Below, piece by piece: positions 28,101 through 35,465 of a stretch of 49,090 nt of DNA; within the stretch, counting starts at the first letter, position 1, and every line of letters starts with the position of its first letter. The notes beneath the pieces are model-generated. The model had not been told where the DNA came from and searched no databases. It saw only the letters and a list, made by a program, of their open reading frames with translations. The DNA comes from Aureispira sp. CCB-QB1. GTDB lineage: Bacteria > Bacteroidota > Bacteroidia > Chitinophagales > Saprospiraceae. The stretch is from contig CAMBRK010000027.1 of assembly GCA_945870185.1 (NCBI GenBank), positions 1 through 49,090 on the forward strand. Reading direction: 5' to 3'. The position numbers and the translations under genes are program-made.

Positions 28101-28202
28101 GGTATTGTAGTTGGTACCTATTCTTCTGTATTTATTGCAGCGCCTATCTTACATGATTTGGCTTCTGATTTGAAAATCACTTCTAAAGAATACGAGAAGT
28201 AG
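25170..28202 (+). CDS. secDF: Protein translocase subunit SecDF (fused SecD-SecF)
   Basis: 1010 residues. SecDF uses the proton-motive force to help SecYEG complete export. One membrane segment at the N-terminus (VFLVLIIAVCLLQFAYFIP) is followed by the SecD periplasmic region with LGLDLKGGMSALLQVD and LGKANITKSI leading into five SecD membrane segments, including GMAVDANVVIYERVKEEL. SecF begins at about residue 690 with its own first helix, then FDLGVDYKGGYSYTIQF and GYSINDTVIIFDRIREY. Fusion of SecD and SecF in one chain is usual in Bacteroidota, as is the roughly 1000-residue length. It supports the many Sec and T9SS clients in this window. Ends at a strong terminator. Confidence 0.96.
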   Translation: MQGKGLVKVFLVLIIAVCLLQFAYFIPTNKVENAADAYASKVTGKTADDSAPEFKLARATYLDSISGEPIMSIPFVKAYTYTELKQQQLGLGLDLKGGMSALLQVDLTDFLKGLAGRNANNADFLKALDNANAAMKTSQSDFITLFADEYRKLAGDNKMAKLFVKSESLGQITANTDDGTMTRLIRQKASETVKLTFERLKQRIDKLGVTQPNISLDPNRDLIAVEMPGVDNPKRAKEFLTRSAKLEFWEVYRFSDNGINPLFQMADKLVGGTAEVDSNATNVVMRDSIVYDATGSAIDTVQVASTVAAGTSGKGGLLSMLTLNGGTLYQPVMGVADKSKISQINKILEQENVKALFPANSKFMWSNKPSLDADRKYTNNYELYLIKGQANTDEAPLNGDVVTSARQSLNPANGQVEVTLRMNAAGAKKWADMTTRASNEGNREIAIVLDSEVVSAPTVNQPITGGNSSITGNYTVEEAVDFAGILEVGRLPAGTKIMQSTNVGPTLGKANITKSINSLLVGFLLVIITMIAYYAGAGLIAIISLLLNVFLIFGTLSSFGTVLTLSGIAGIVLTIGMAVDANVVIYERVKEELEAGKSLKQAIADGYYHSYSAIIDANVTTILTAIILAYFGLGPVKGFAVVLIIGVLSSLFTAIFVTRLMIDYWVDKGNDLSFWTGFSRGAFKNIKTDWIGKRMIAYGISGVIILAGIVSMFTSGFDLGVDYKGGYSYTIQFAGNEGMTADKLRDGLTATFEASPVVKQVEGANTFNITTSYLIAETAEGTGDKVMEKLHEGVSKIAGSSVSLVDFSNNESPNDKIHVISSSQVGPTIADDLKKTSLYAGLFALLAIFLYILLRFSKWQYSVGAIVAVFHDALVVLSIFSICKSFMPFSLEIDQAFIAAILTVIGYSINDTVIIFDRIREYFSLHVNKSKDEIINDAINSTLSRTLMTSFTTVVVVLILFLFGGGSIKGFSFALLVGIVVGTYSSVFIAAPILHDLASDLKITSKEYEK

Positions 28203-28221
28203 AAAAAAAAGTTTATTTTAT

Positions 28222-28263
28222 AAAAAAAGGCTTGGATCAATAATGTTTCAAGCCTTTTTTATT
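28222..28263 (+). terminator. Rho-independent terminator of secDF
   Basis: AAAAAAAGGCTTG pairs with CAAGCCTTTTTT around an ATAATG-containing loop, followed by T-rich sequence, 20 bases after the secDF stop. Confidence 0.88.
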
Positions 28264-28426
28264 TCTCTATACGGGTGATATATTTTTATAGGAGGTTGAG
28301 CAAAAAAAACTATCTTTAGCCATTCACAAGATGAAAAGATCAATAGCAAATAATGGTCTAATGTATTTTAAGCGACAAGATTTGTATTTTTTGATCTTAT
28401 AAAATGGGAATGAGAGTAGAAAGAAG

Positions 28427-28434
28427 TAATTTTG
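28427..28434 (+). promoter_or_regulatory. -7 promoter box of the gld operon
   Basis: TAATTTTG followed by CA matches TAnnTTTG exactly. Transcription from here would give a leader of about 65 bases before gldA. The remainder of 28264-28505 shows no gene or obvious hairpin. Confidence 0.45.
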
Positions 28435-28505
28435 CACTTTCACTGAATAAATATGGATCTTGGGTATTCATGTTTTTAAATCCAATAATTCAAGTAACTT
28501 AACAC

Positions 28506-29426
28506 ATGTCCGTAAAAGTAGAAAGCCTTTCTAAAGTATATGATGCTCAAATAGCAGTAAATAAACTGTCTTTTGAAGCTAAGCCAGGTGAAATATTAGG
28601 TTTTTTGGGACCAAATGGCGCTGGTAAAACCACAACAATGAAAATGATTTGTTGCTACACGCCTCCTACAGAAGGGCATGCCGAAGTTAATGGATTTGAT
28701 ATCGCCAAGTCACCACTTATGGTGAGAAAACAAATTGGATATCTTCCTGAACACAACCCACTGTATGAAGAAATGTATATCAAAGAGTTTCTGCAATTTG
28801 TGGCCAGTATTCATAAAATCGAAAATAAGACTGCCCGAATAGCTGATGTCATCCACATGACAGGTCTTGAAAAGGAACAAAACAAGATTATAGGTACTTT
28901 ATCTAAAGGATATAGACAAAGGGTAGGGCTAGCACAAGCCATCATTCATGACCCCCAAGTATTGATTCTAGATGAGCCTACATCTGGATTGGATATGAAT
29001 CAATTGATAGACATCAGAAATTTGATTAGAGAATTGGGTAAAGAAAAGACCGTCATATTCTCATCCCATATCATGCAGGAGGTACAAGCCTTATGCGATA
29101 GGGTAGTCATCATCAATAATGGAGTACTTGTAGCTGACGAATCTATCGATAAACTAAGCAAGAGAGTATCAGGTGGTTTAGTAATAAAAGTAGATTTTGA
29201 TGAAGCCGTTGTGGATTTGACTCCTTTTAAAATGATAGCAGGCGTAGAAGATATTACACTAGAAAATGGATTTTATAATTTCAACTATCAAAAAGATCAA
29301 GATATACGTAAAAATATTTTCAAAACAGCGGTAGCCCATAACTATACCATTATAGAAATGAAACAGGATAAAGCAAATTTTGAAGATATATTCAGGAAAT
29401 TGACAAAAAAGCCAGAGCATGTTTAG
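28506..29426 (+). CDS. gldA: Gliding motility ABC transporter ATP-binding protein GldA
   Basis: 306 residues. A complete ABC ATPase: Walker A GPNGAGKTTT (residues 35-44), signature LSKGYRQRVG (132-141), Walker B VLILDEPTSGLD (152-163) and the H-loop in FSSHIMQEV. Residues beyond 220 form the C-terminal extension of the GldA/CcmA-type family. In Flavobacterium johnsoniae GldA works with GldF and GldG and is needed for gliding; here gldF follows with an 8-base overlap, which makes the assignment strong. Many non-gliding Bacteroidota keep the same transporter, so the gene alone does not prove motility. The substrate is unknown. Confidence 0.92.
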   Translation: MSVKVESLSKVYDAQIAVNKLSFEAKPGEILGFLGPNGAGKTTTMKMICCYTPPTEGHAEVNGFDIAKSPLMVRKQIGYLPEHNPLYEEMYIKEFLQFVASIHKIENKTARIADVIHMTGLEKEQNKIIGTLSKGYRQRVGLAQAIIHDPQVLILDEPTSGLDMNQLIDIRNLIRELGKEKTVIFSSHIMQEVQALCDRVVIINNGVLVADESIDKLSKRVSGGLVIKVDFDEAVVDLTPFKMIAGVEDITLENGFYNFNYQKDQDIRKNIFKTAVAHNYTIIEMKQDKANFEDIFRKLTKKPEHV

Positions 29427-30147
29427 TATTTATTTTAAAGAGATCAATGCATTTTTTTCTTCTCTGATTGGGTACGTAGTTATTAGCGTTTTTTTGGTTT
29501 CTATCGGGCTTTTTATGTGGGTCTTTACTGAGACGAGTGTTTTGGACTACAATTTTGCCACTTTAGACCAATTGTTTTCTATTGCGCCTTTGGTTTTTTT
29601 ATTTCTGATTCCTGCGGTGACCATGCGTTCATTTGCTGAAGAAAAGGCCAAAGGTACCATTGAGTTTTTGTATACTAAACCATTGACAAATTATGAAATC
29701 ATAGGAGGAAAATACCTAGCCAATATCACGCTAGTGCTATTGGCATTATTTCCTACTTTGATATATTATTATTCAGTCTACCAACTAGGGTCTCCTGTAG
29801 GTAATCTGGACTCAGGTGCTATCATGGGTTCTTATATAGGATTGTTCTGTTTAGCGGCTGCATTCGTTGCCATAGGTATGTTTGCATCTACATTGACCAA
29901 TAATCAGATTGTGGCATTTATCTTAGGAGCGTTTTTATGTTTCTTTTTTCATTGGGCTTTTACTTATTTAGCTAAAATGCCCATTTTTACTACTTCATTA
30001 GATTTGTTAATCCAAAAATTGGGTATCAATTATCATTACAGTAGTATAAGCAAAGGACTTATTGATAGCAGAGATATTATTTATTTTGTTTCTGTTGTTT
30101 TTGTCTTTTTGTATGCAACCGTTACTATTATCGAAAATCGTAAATAA
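29419..30147 (+). CDS. gldF: Gliding motility ABC transporter permease GldF
   Basis: 242 residues with six hydrophobic segments, starting inside the end of gldA. The segment VTMRSFAEEKAKGTIEFLYTK is the conserved cytoplasmic loop of ABC-2-type permeases that contacts the ATPase, followed by ITLVLLALFPTLIYYYSVY. It is the membrane partner of GldA in the inner membrane. Length and order fit GldF exactly. Translational coupling with gldA is indicated by the overlap. Confidence 0.92.
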   Translation: MFSIYFKEINAFFSSLIGYVVISVFLVSIGLFMWVFTETSVLDYNFATLDQLFSIAPLVFLFLIPAVTMRSFAEEKAKGTIEFLYTKPLTNYEIIGGKYLANITLVLLALFPTLIYYYSVYQLGSPVGNLDSGAIMGSYIGLFCLAAAFVAIGMFASTLTNNQIVAFILGAFLCFFFHWAFTYLAKMPIFTTSLDLLIQKLGINYHYSSISKGLIDSRDIIYFVSVVFVFLYATVTIIENRK

Positions 30148-30159
30148 TTGATCAAAGGC

Positions 30160-31854
30160 ATGAATCTAAAGAGAACCAGTCATTTTGTTCAGTTGGCCAT
30201 CATCATTGCCATTGTATTAGTTATTAATGTCATAGCGCACTTTTTGTACTTTGAGATTGATCTTACAGACGACAGAAGGTTTACATTGAGCAAAAGTACC
30301 AAAAATATTGTAGCATCCGCCGATGATAATATTACCATAAAAGTACTTTTAGATGGTGAATTCCCAGCGGGTTTCAAAAGATTACAAAATTCAGTAAAAG
30401 ACATTCTTGATAACCTTAGGGACATCAATCCTAAAATTGTTTATGAGTTTGAAGATCCCAACGAAGGGACTTCTCTTGTGGTGGAACGTAAAAGAAAACA
30501 ATTAATAGAAGATAAACTAGTTCCGATCAACCTGAGCTATTCTGATGGTTCTCAACTAGTGCAAAAAGCTGTTTTCCCATTTGCTATCATCACTTATAAG
30601 GGAAAAAAACAAATTGTGAACCTGCTCGAAGAACAAAAATTGGGTGATGATGAAGATGTGATATTGAATAAGTCTGTTTCGCTCCTAGAGTATAAATTTG
30701 CCTATGCTTTCCAAAAAATGCAAGCCGATAGATCCAAAAACATACTTTTTACTCAAGGAAATGGGGAATTGGAAATATCACAAACATTTAGATTAGAGTC
30801 AGAATTAAGAAAGTTTCATAAAGTGGGAAGAATTAGTCTGGATACGCTGATGAAGTTGGATAGTACTATTGATTTAGTTATTGTAGCGTCACCGAATAGT
30901 AGTTTTACATTGCAAAATCTATTTAAATTGGATCAATATGTGATGCATGGCGGTAAGATTTTATGGCTTATGGATAAGTTTCCTGTTTCTCTGGATAGTA
31001 TCAATAAATATAAGTTCTATGTTCCTACTGAAAATGTGACGGGTCTCGATGATATGTTGTTTAAATATGGAGTAAGGATCATGCCAGATCTGATTATGGA
31101 TTTGGAGTGCAGTCAGATACCACAAGTTGTGGGCATGGCTGGGGACAAACCACAGACGCGACTCTTCCCATGGAATTACCATCTTGCCGTAGCATCGGAA
31201 AACGTACATCCTATAGTTAATAATATAGATAGAGTAAATATGTTTTTCCCTAGCTCTATAGATACTCTGAAAACAGAAGGGAAAGTCAACAAAACCATAT
31301 TGCTGAAAAGCTCCAAATATTCTAGAACCCAATTAGCTCCATTCAGGTTGACTTTTGAAATGTTAAAGGTAAATCCAGACCCATCAAAGTATAACAATGG
31401 TAAAAAACCTGTCGCAGTATTATTGGAAGGTGAGTTTGAATCTTTTTTTAATAATAGACTAACACCCGAATTTCAAAATACGCTGAACGCGATTGGTGTA
31501 AAGTTTAAAGCCAAAAGTAAAATGACAAGTCAGATTGTGGTGTCTGATTCAGATTTCGCAAAAAACCTCGTTAATGCTGCCACTAATGAAACGGAAGACA
31601 TTGGTTTTAATAAATGGGAAAGAAGATTTTACAAAGGCAATAAAGATTTTCTACTCAATTCGATTGAATATTTATTGGATGAAAACAATATACTAGAGTC
31701 ACGTTCCAAAGAGATAAAACTGCGTTTATTAGACTCCGTCAAGACAAAAGGTGAAAAAACTAAGTGGCAATTAATAAATGTATTGCTTCCTGTATTACTT
31801 TTGATTGTTTTTGGGGTTATATTTACTTACATAAGAAAACGTAAATACGCTTAA
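30160..31854 (+). CDS. gldG: Gliding motility-associated ABC transporter substrate-binding-like protein GldG
   Basis: 564 residues from ATG 30160 (a TTG directly after the gldF stop, at 30148, would add four residues). A single membrane anchor near the N-terminus (FVQLAIIIAIVLVINVIAHFLYFEIDLT) is followed by the long periplasmic GldG domain with DLTDDRRFTLSKSTKNIV. A C-terminal helix (LINVLLPVLLLIVFGVIFTYI) ending in RKRKYA closes the chain, the typical two-anchor topology. It forms the third component of the GldAFG transporter; its biochemical role is not settled. Confidence 0.92.
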   Translation: MNLKRTSHFVQLAIIIAIVLVINVIAHFLYFEIDLTDDRRFTLSKSTKNIVASADDNITIKVLLDGEFPAGFKRLQNSVKDILDNLRDINPKIVYEFEDPNEGTSLVVERKRKQLIEDKLVPINLSYSDGSQLVQKAVFPFAIITYKGKKQIVNLLEEQKLGDDEDVILNKSVSLLEYKFAYAFQKMQADRSKNILFTQGNGELEISQTFRLESELRKFHKVGRISLDTLMKLDSTIDLVIVASPNSSFTLQNLFKLDQYVMHGGKILWLMDKFPVSLDSINKYKFYVPTENVTGLDDMLFKYGVRIMPDLIMDLECSQIPQVVGMAGDKPQTRLFPWNYHLAVASENVHPIVNNIDRVNMFFPSSIDTLKTEGKVNKTILLKSSKYSRTQLAPFRLTFEMLKVNPDPSKYNNGKKPVAVLLEGEFESFFNNRLTPEFQNTLNAIGVKFKAKSKMTSQIVVSDSDFAKNLVNAATNETEDIGFNKWERRFYKGNKDFLLNSIEYLLDENNILESRSKEIKLRLLDSVKTKGEKTKWQLINVLLPVLLLIVFGVIFTYIRKRKYA

Positions 31855-31874
31855 GGCAAAAATTAAAAATTGAA

Positions 31875-32903
31875 ATGAAGAAATTAATAGGCTTATTAGC
31901 CATTTTGATTGTATTATCAGTAAGTGCTTATTATCTAGTAAAAAAAGGAGAAGCATCACAAAAAGGAGTCGTAACTGCCGATCGGGGTTTTACCATAAAA
32001 TCAATGGATGATGTAGATAAGATTGTCATCAAGCATGTCAAACTCCAACCCATGATATTTACTAAGAAAGGGAAATCCTGGATATTGAATGGTGAGTTTG
32101 ATGTAGATCCTAGTGTATTTGTAAATATCGAAAGGGTACTGACCAATATGACATTATCTTATATTCCGCCTGCAGCTGCCACGCCCAATATCTTAAAAAG
32201 TATTAAAGAAAATGGAATACAAGTAGATTTATATAACGATGATGACGAACCTTTTAAGATTTTTTATATAGGATCTGACACTCAGAAAAGCCAAGGTACT
32301 TTTATGGTTATGGCAGGATCTAGCCAGCCTTACGTGATGCAACTACCTGGTTTGCAAGGTGGACTTAGATCGAGGTTTGAACAACCAACAAAAAACTATA
32401 GAGATAAAGTATTGTATAAAATAGCTCCTGAAGATATCCTGAGTATTAAAATGGAATATCCCAAAGATAATTTTTCATCATTTGAGATCATCAATGGAGC
32501 CAATCCACAAGTCAAACCTATCGTAGTACTGCCAGATCAACCCAAAGGCGAGCCCAATAAAAGATTGCTTATGGGGTACATCTCCCAATTTGTAAATATG
32601 GGTACAGAAGGTTTAATTACTGAAATGCCCGAAAGAGATTCTATATTGACTTTGACCCCCAATGCTATACTTACCTTAGAAGCTAAGCATGGCAAAAAAC
32701 TAAAACATAAATTTTACCATTATGAACATATCCTTTTAGGCGAAGAGAATGCTATAACGCATACGGATATCGCTCGTGTTCAAAGATTCTTTATCTATGA
32801 TGAACTTAAGGATGATATGTACACAGGTCAAATGAGAGTCATCGGAGGCTTGTTCTACAGTTATAAAGACTTTTATCGAAAAGACCCTGCTCCCAAAAAT
32901 TAA
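31875..32903 (+). CDS. DUF4340 domain protein of the gld operon
   Basis: 342 residues. One N-terminal hydrophobic segment (LIGLLAILIVLSVSAYYLV) anchors or exports it; the remainder fits DUF4340 (MDDVDKIVIKH, PMIFTKKGKSWILNG, LYNDDDEPFKIFYIGS), an extracytoplasmic family that commonly accompanies GldG-like ABC transporters. It starts 20 bases after gldG and closes the operon. A role as a periplasmic accessory of the GldAFG transporter is inferred from this conserved position. The next gene is convergent with a single base between the stops. Confidence 0.85.
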   Translation: MKKLIGLLAILIVLSVSAYYLVKKGEASQKGVVTADRGFTIKSMDDVDKIVIKHVKLQPMIFTKKGKSWILNGEFDVDPSVFVNIERVLTNMTLSYIPPAAATPNILKSIKENGIQVDLYNDDDEPFKIFYIGSDTQKSQGTFMVMAGSSQPYVMQLPGLQGGLRSRFEQPTKNYRDKVLYKIAPEDILSIKMEYPKDNFSSFEIINGANPQVKPIVVLPDQPKGEPNKRLLMGYISQFVNMGTEGLITEMPERDSILTLTPNAILTLEAKHGKKLKHKFYHYEHILLGEENAITHTDIARVQRFFIYDELKDDMYTGQMRVIGGLFYSYKDFYRKDPAPKN

Positions 32904-32904
32904 G

Positions 32905-33630
32905 TTACAATTTACTTTCGTGAATCATATCCAATAATTCATCTTTATAGTTTTTGCCTATCGGAAGCTGTTTAACCTTACCATTTTCCATAAGTTCAAC
33001 CATATTGCCCAATATAGCTGTGATCCTTTTAACATTAACGATAAATGATCTATGAATTCTTCTGAATTTACCTGAGGGCAATCGGTCCTCGAGACTTTTC
33101 ATGGTTTGTAAGGTGATAACCCTTCCTGTATCTTGTCTGATAATGACATAATCTTTGAGTCCTTCGATATAAAGTATATCTTCGAAGTTGATCTTTACTA
33201 ACTTTTTGTCTGCTTTTACAAAAAAGAAATCTTCCACTACTTCATGTTGAATAGAGTCGTGCTCTAATCTTTTGGAAGCTAATTTTTCCGAAACTTTGTT
33301 TACAGCCTTTAAGAAACGCTCCAAGGAAATGGGCTTCAGAAGATAGTCTACAGCATTTAAATCAAAACCTTCGACTGCATAATCAGGATAAGCCGTTGTA
33401 AAAATGACACAAGGTGGATTAGATAATGTCTTCAAGAAGTCGATACCAGATAACTGTGGCATCTGAATATCTAAAAACATCAAATCAATGGGTTGACTTT
33501 TAAGTACTTCATTAGCTTCAAAAGCATTTTCACACTTTTTTATTAATTGTATTTCAGGTATTTGCTGAATATAGGTTTCCATTACTTCTAAAGCTAATGG
33601 CTCGTCATCTACAATAATTGCTTTGATCAT
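32905..33630 (-). CDS. LytTR-family response regulator
   Basis: 241 residues. Receiver domain (1-120) with acidic pair DDE at 8-10, phosphoacceptor Asp54 in LMFLDIQMP, and the TTAYPDYAVEGF and LLKPIS segments. LytTR DNA-binding domain (about 135-238) with FFFVKADKKLVKINFEDILYIEG and FRRIHRSFIVNVKRI. Such regulators bind direct repeats upstream of target genes. The sensor kinase gene lies 24 bases upstream on the same strand. The targets cannot be seen. Confidence 0.93.
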   Translation of the reverse strand: MIKAIIVDDEPLALEVMETYIQQIPEIQLIKKCENAFEANEVLKSQPIDLMFLDIQMPQLSGIDFLKTLSNPPCVIFTTAYPDYAVEGFDLNAVDYLLKPISLERFLKAVNKVSEKLASKRLEHDSIQHEVVEDFFFVKADKKLVKINFEDILYIEGLKDYVIIRQDTGRVITLQTMKSLEDRLPSGKFRRIHRSFIVNVKRITAILGNMVELMENGKVKQLPIGKNYKDELLDMIHESKL

Positions 33631-33654
33631 TTTGTTTTGTATTTATTAAAATTA

Positions 33655-34713
33655 TTAATCGTTTATTAAATTGAGTTGCAGCTCCACAGCATAAGTGTTA
33701 GGACTTTCTTTAATTTCTAAGTTATGGCGGTTGGGATATATGATATCCATCCTTCTTTTCACATTGATCAACCCAATACCACCTGATCTTTTTTCTGCTA
33801 TTTTGGGTAATGATGGAGACTTAGAATTTTCTACGTTCATCATTAAATCTGTACCATCTACCCATAAGTTGAGGTTTACAAATCCCTGCGAGATCTGATT
33901 ATTTATGCCATGTTTGAAAGAGTTTTCTATAAAAGGTATCAAAATCAAAGGTGCAATTTTTTGCTTTTCAATGTTACCTTCTACCTTAAATTCTATCATC
34001 ATCTTATTTCCGTGCCTCAGTTTTTCAAGTTCTAGGTAGTTTTGCATATAATTGATTTCTTTGGACAAGAAGACTTCTTTTTCATTACACTCATACAGCA
34101 TATATCTCATCATTTCTGATAATTTTAAAACTATTTCAGGAGCTTGGTCCGACTTCTTGAGGGTAAGCGCGTACAAACTGTTTAAGGTATTAAAAAGAAA
34201 GTGTGGATTGATTTGGGACTTTAAAAATTTTAATTCTGACTGTAAGGTTTTGCTTTCAAGATCGTTTTTGTCTCTTTGCTGTATAAGCCAGTCATTCATT
34301 ATCTGATAGATAGTGGATGATGTTCCTGCAAAAAACAACGTCAGGAAAGTATATAATTGATTGGATATATAATGAGATTGTGCGTCTACGTTACCCGATG
34401 AAACTAAAAAATTAAGCGTAGTTTTTATAGGAGTAATCAGAAAAGCTATTAATGCTAAGAGCCCTATGTGAGTATAAAAATTTTTATCTTTAAGGTATTT
34501 GGGAAATAGTACAAAAAAGTTGAGATAGGCTATAACTGCAAAAAAGCCAACAGTAACCAAATCCGTAAAAAAAGCTTGTAAAAATCCAAGTTTGGGAACA
34601 TTAGCGACCATCATGACCGCAAGCAGTGATACCCAAAATACCAAATGGTAGAATGAATAATGCCTTGTCCACCTTTGTGCTTTTATTTTAAAGGAATCTA
34701 TTGCCAGATTCAT
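33655..34713 (-). CDS. LytS/YehU-type sensor histidine kinase
   Basis: 352 residues. Four predicted membrane helices within residues 20-140, then a short coiled-coil (DKNDLESKTLQSELKFLKSQ) leading into the His_kinase domain SQINPHFLFNTLNSLYAL with phosphoacceptor His171. The HATPase region shows LIPFIENSFKHGI (N box) and SGGIGLINVKRR (G box). There is no separate extracellular sensor domain, so the signal is probably sensed in the membrane. It is the cognate partner of the LytTR regulator directly downstream. Confidence 0.92.
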   Translation of the reverse strand: MNLAIDSFKIKAQRWTRHYSFYHLVFWVSLLAVMMVANVPKLGFLQAFFTDLVTVGFFAVIAYLNFFVLFPKYLKDKNFYTHIGLLALIAFLITPIKTTLNFLVSSGNVDAQSHYISNQLYTFLTLFFAGTSSTIYQIMNDWLIQQRDKNDLESKTLQSELKFLKSQINPHFLFNTLNSLYALTLKKSDQAPEIVLKLSEMMRYMLYECNEKEVFLSKEINYMQNYLELEKLRHGNKMMIEFKVEGNIEKQKIAPLILIPFIENSFKHGINNQISQGFVNLNLWVDGTDLMMNVENSKSPSLPKIAEKRSGGIGLINVKRRMDIIYPNRHNLEIKESPNTYAVELQLNLIND

Positions 34714-35051
34714 GTATCAACTTCAATTTATAGTTACAAATATAGCACTATTATATTAATGACTTATACTTTTAATAGATAAAGCCTTATTTTTTAAAGA
34801 CGAAACAAGAGATGCCATACTTTTTTTTAAAAAAAAATGCTACATACTGATTTGATTCTCACAGTAAATTGACTACAACTTCCTTTCCGAATGAATAAAA
34901 CATTCATTGATGCAGTTTTCTTAATGAATGGATATTTTAAGTCTTTTACAAAATATGTACAAATTTAGATTCGTATATCAAATTAATATGTTGATTGTAT
35001 GTATCATATATATTATACAAATAATTATGTTATTATTAGTTAAATTTGTAT
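34714..35051. other. AT-rich intergenic stretch, no gene seen
   Basis: Strongly AT-rich sequence upstream of the kinase gene. A 64-codon frame that begins at 34928 is made of low-complexity hydrophobic residues and runs through the promoter of the candidate ncRNA, so it is not accepted as a gene. The promoter of the kinase-regulator operon must lie here but no exact box was found. Confidence 0.45.
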
Positions 35052-35082
35052 TTTGTGAATGTTTTGTAATGTCTCATCTTTG
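35052..35082 (+). promoter_or_regulatory. Promoter of candidate ncRNA (TTTG - 19 - CATCTTTG)
   Basis: TTTG at 35052-35055 and CATCTTTG at 35075-35082 have the ideal 19-base spacing; only the first base of the -7 box deviates from TAnnTTTG. The predicted start is at about 35088. Confidence 0.55.
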
Positions 35083-35087
35083 TAATG

Positions 35088-35374
35088 TGAAAGGGAATAA
35101 AAGAGCCCTATCATCCGGTTAAAGAATCGGTCCGAAAACTCGGAATGTTCATGGGATTAAAAACAAAAGCAAACTCCGGGTTGATTTTAAATATTAGGAT
35201 CAACCCGGATGTTTGACCACTTTCGAGTGTATTAATAAAGATTGAGTTTTAGTTATTATAAAGAGAAGACCTGATAGCCTGGGAAACTAGATGGTCATTA
35301 AAGTTTTGGTAAAATGTTCATGGGGATCGTCAGATCAAAAATGGTCACTTTGGGGAAAGTGGCCATTTTTTTTT
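35088..35374 (+). ncRNA. Candidate structured non-coding RNA or leader, about 287 nt
   Basis: The interval lies between a well-spaced promoter and a strong terminator and has no credible reading frame. It contains a 10-bp stem CCGGGTTGAT (35176-35185) with ATCAACCCGG (35199-35208), a TCCG-AAAACT-CGGA hairpin near 35131, a CACT-TTCG-AGTG hairpin at 35218-35229, and an 11-base repeat ATGTTCATGGG at 35145 and 35314. I could not match it to 6S, tmRNA, RNase P or SRP RNA from memory. It may be an independent RNA or a regulatory leader of the haloperoxidase-like gene that follows, although that gene appears to have its own promoter. Confidence 0.45.
35338..35374 (+). terminator. Strong Rho-independent terminator
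   Basis: AAATGGTCACTTT (35339-35351) pairs over 13 positions, with one G-T wobble, with AAAGTGGCCATTT (35356-35368) around a GGGG loop and is followed by an unbroken T-run. No protein gene precedes it on this strand for several kilobases, which is the main reason to suspect a non-coding transcript upstream. Confidence 0.85.
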
Positions 35375-35437
35375 GTCTGATTTTAGATATATTCTTTATT
35401 TTAAGTAAATAAATTACCAGTTGTATTATAAATGTAT

Positions 35438-35445
35438 TATATTTG
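35438..35445 (+). promoter_or_regulatory. -7 promoter box of the haloperoxidase-like gene
   Basis: TATATTTG matches TAnnTTTG exactly and lies 20 bases before the ATG at 35466. No convincing -33 element. Confidence 0.45.
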
Positions 35446-35465
35446 TAATCTAAATATAGAAATTT

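Noticed and set aside
28435-28505. Riboswitch in the gldA leader
   Set aside because: The leader is short, AT-rich and shows no stable hairpin or conserved riboswitch core.
34928-35122. 64-codon plus-strand frame in the large intergenic region
   Set aside because: Its composition is low-complexity Ile/Leu/Val/Cys from AT-rich DNA, it spans a consensus promoter, and nothing resembles a conserved protein.
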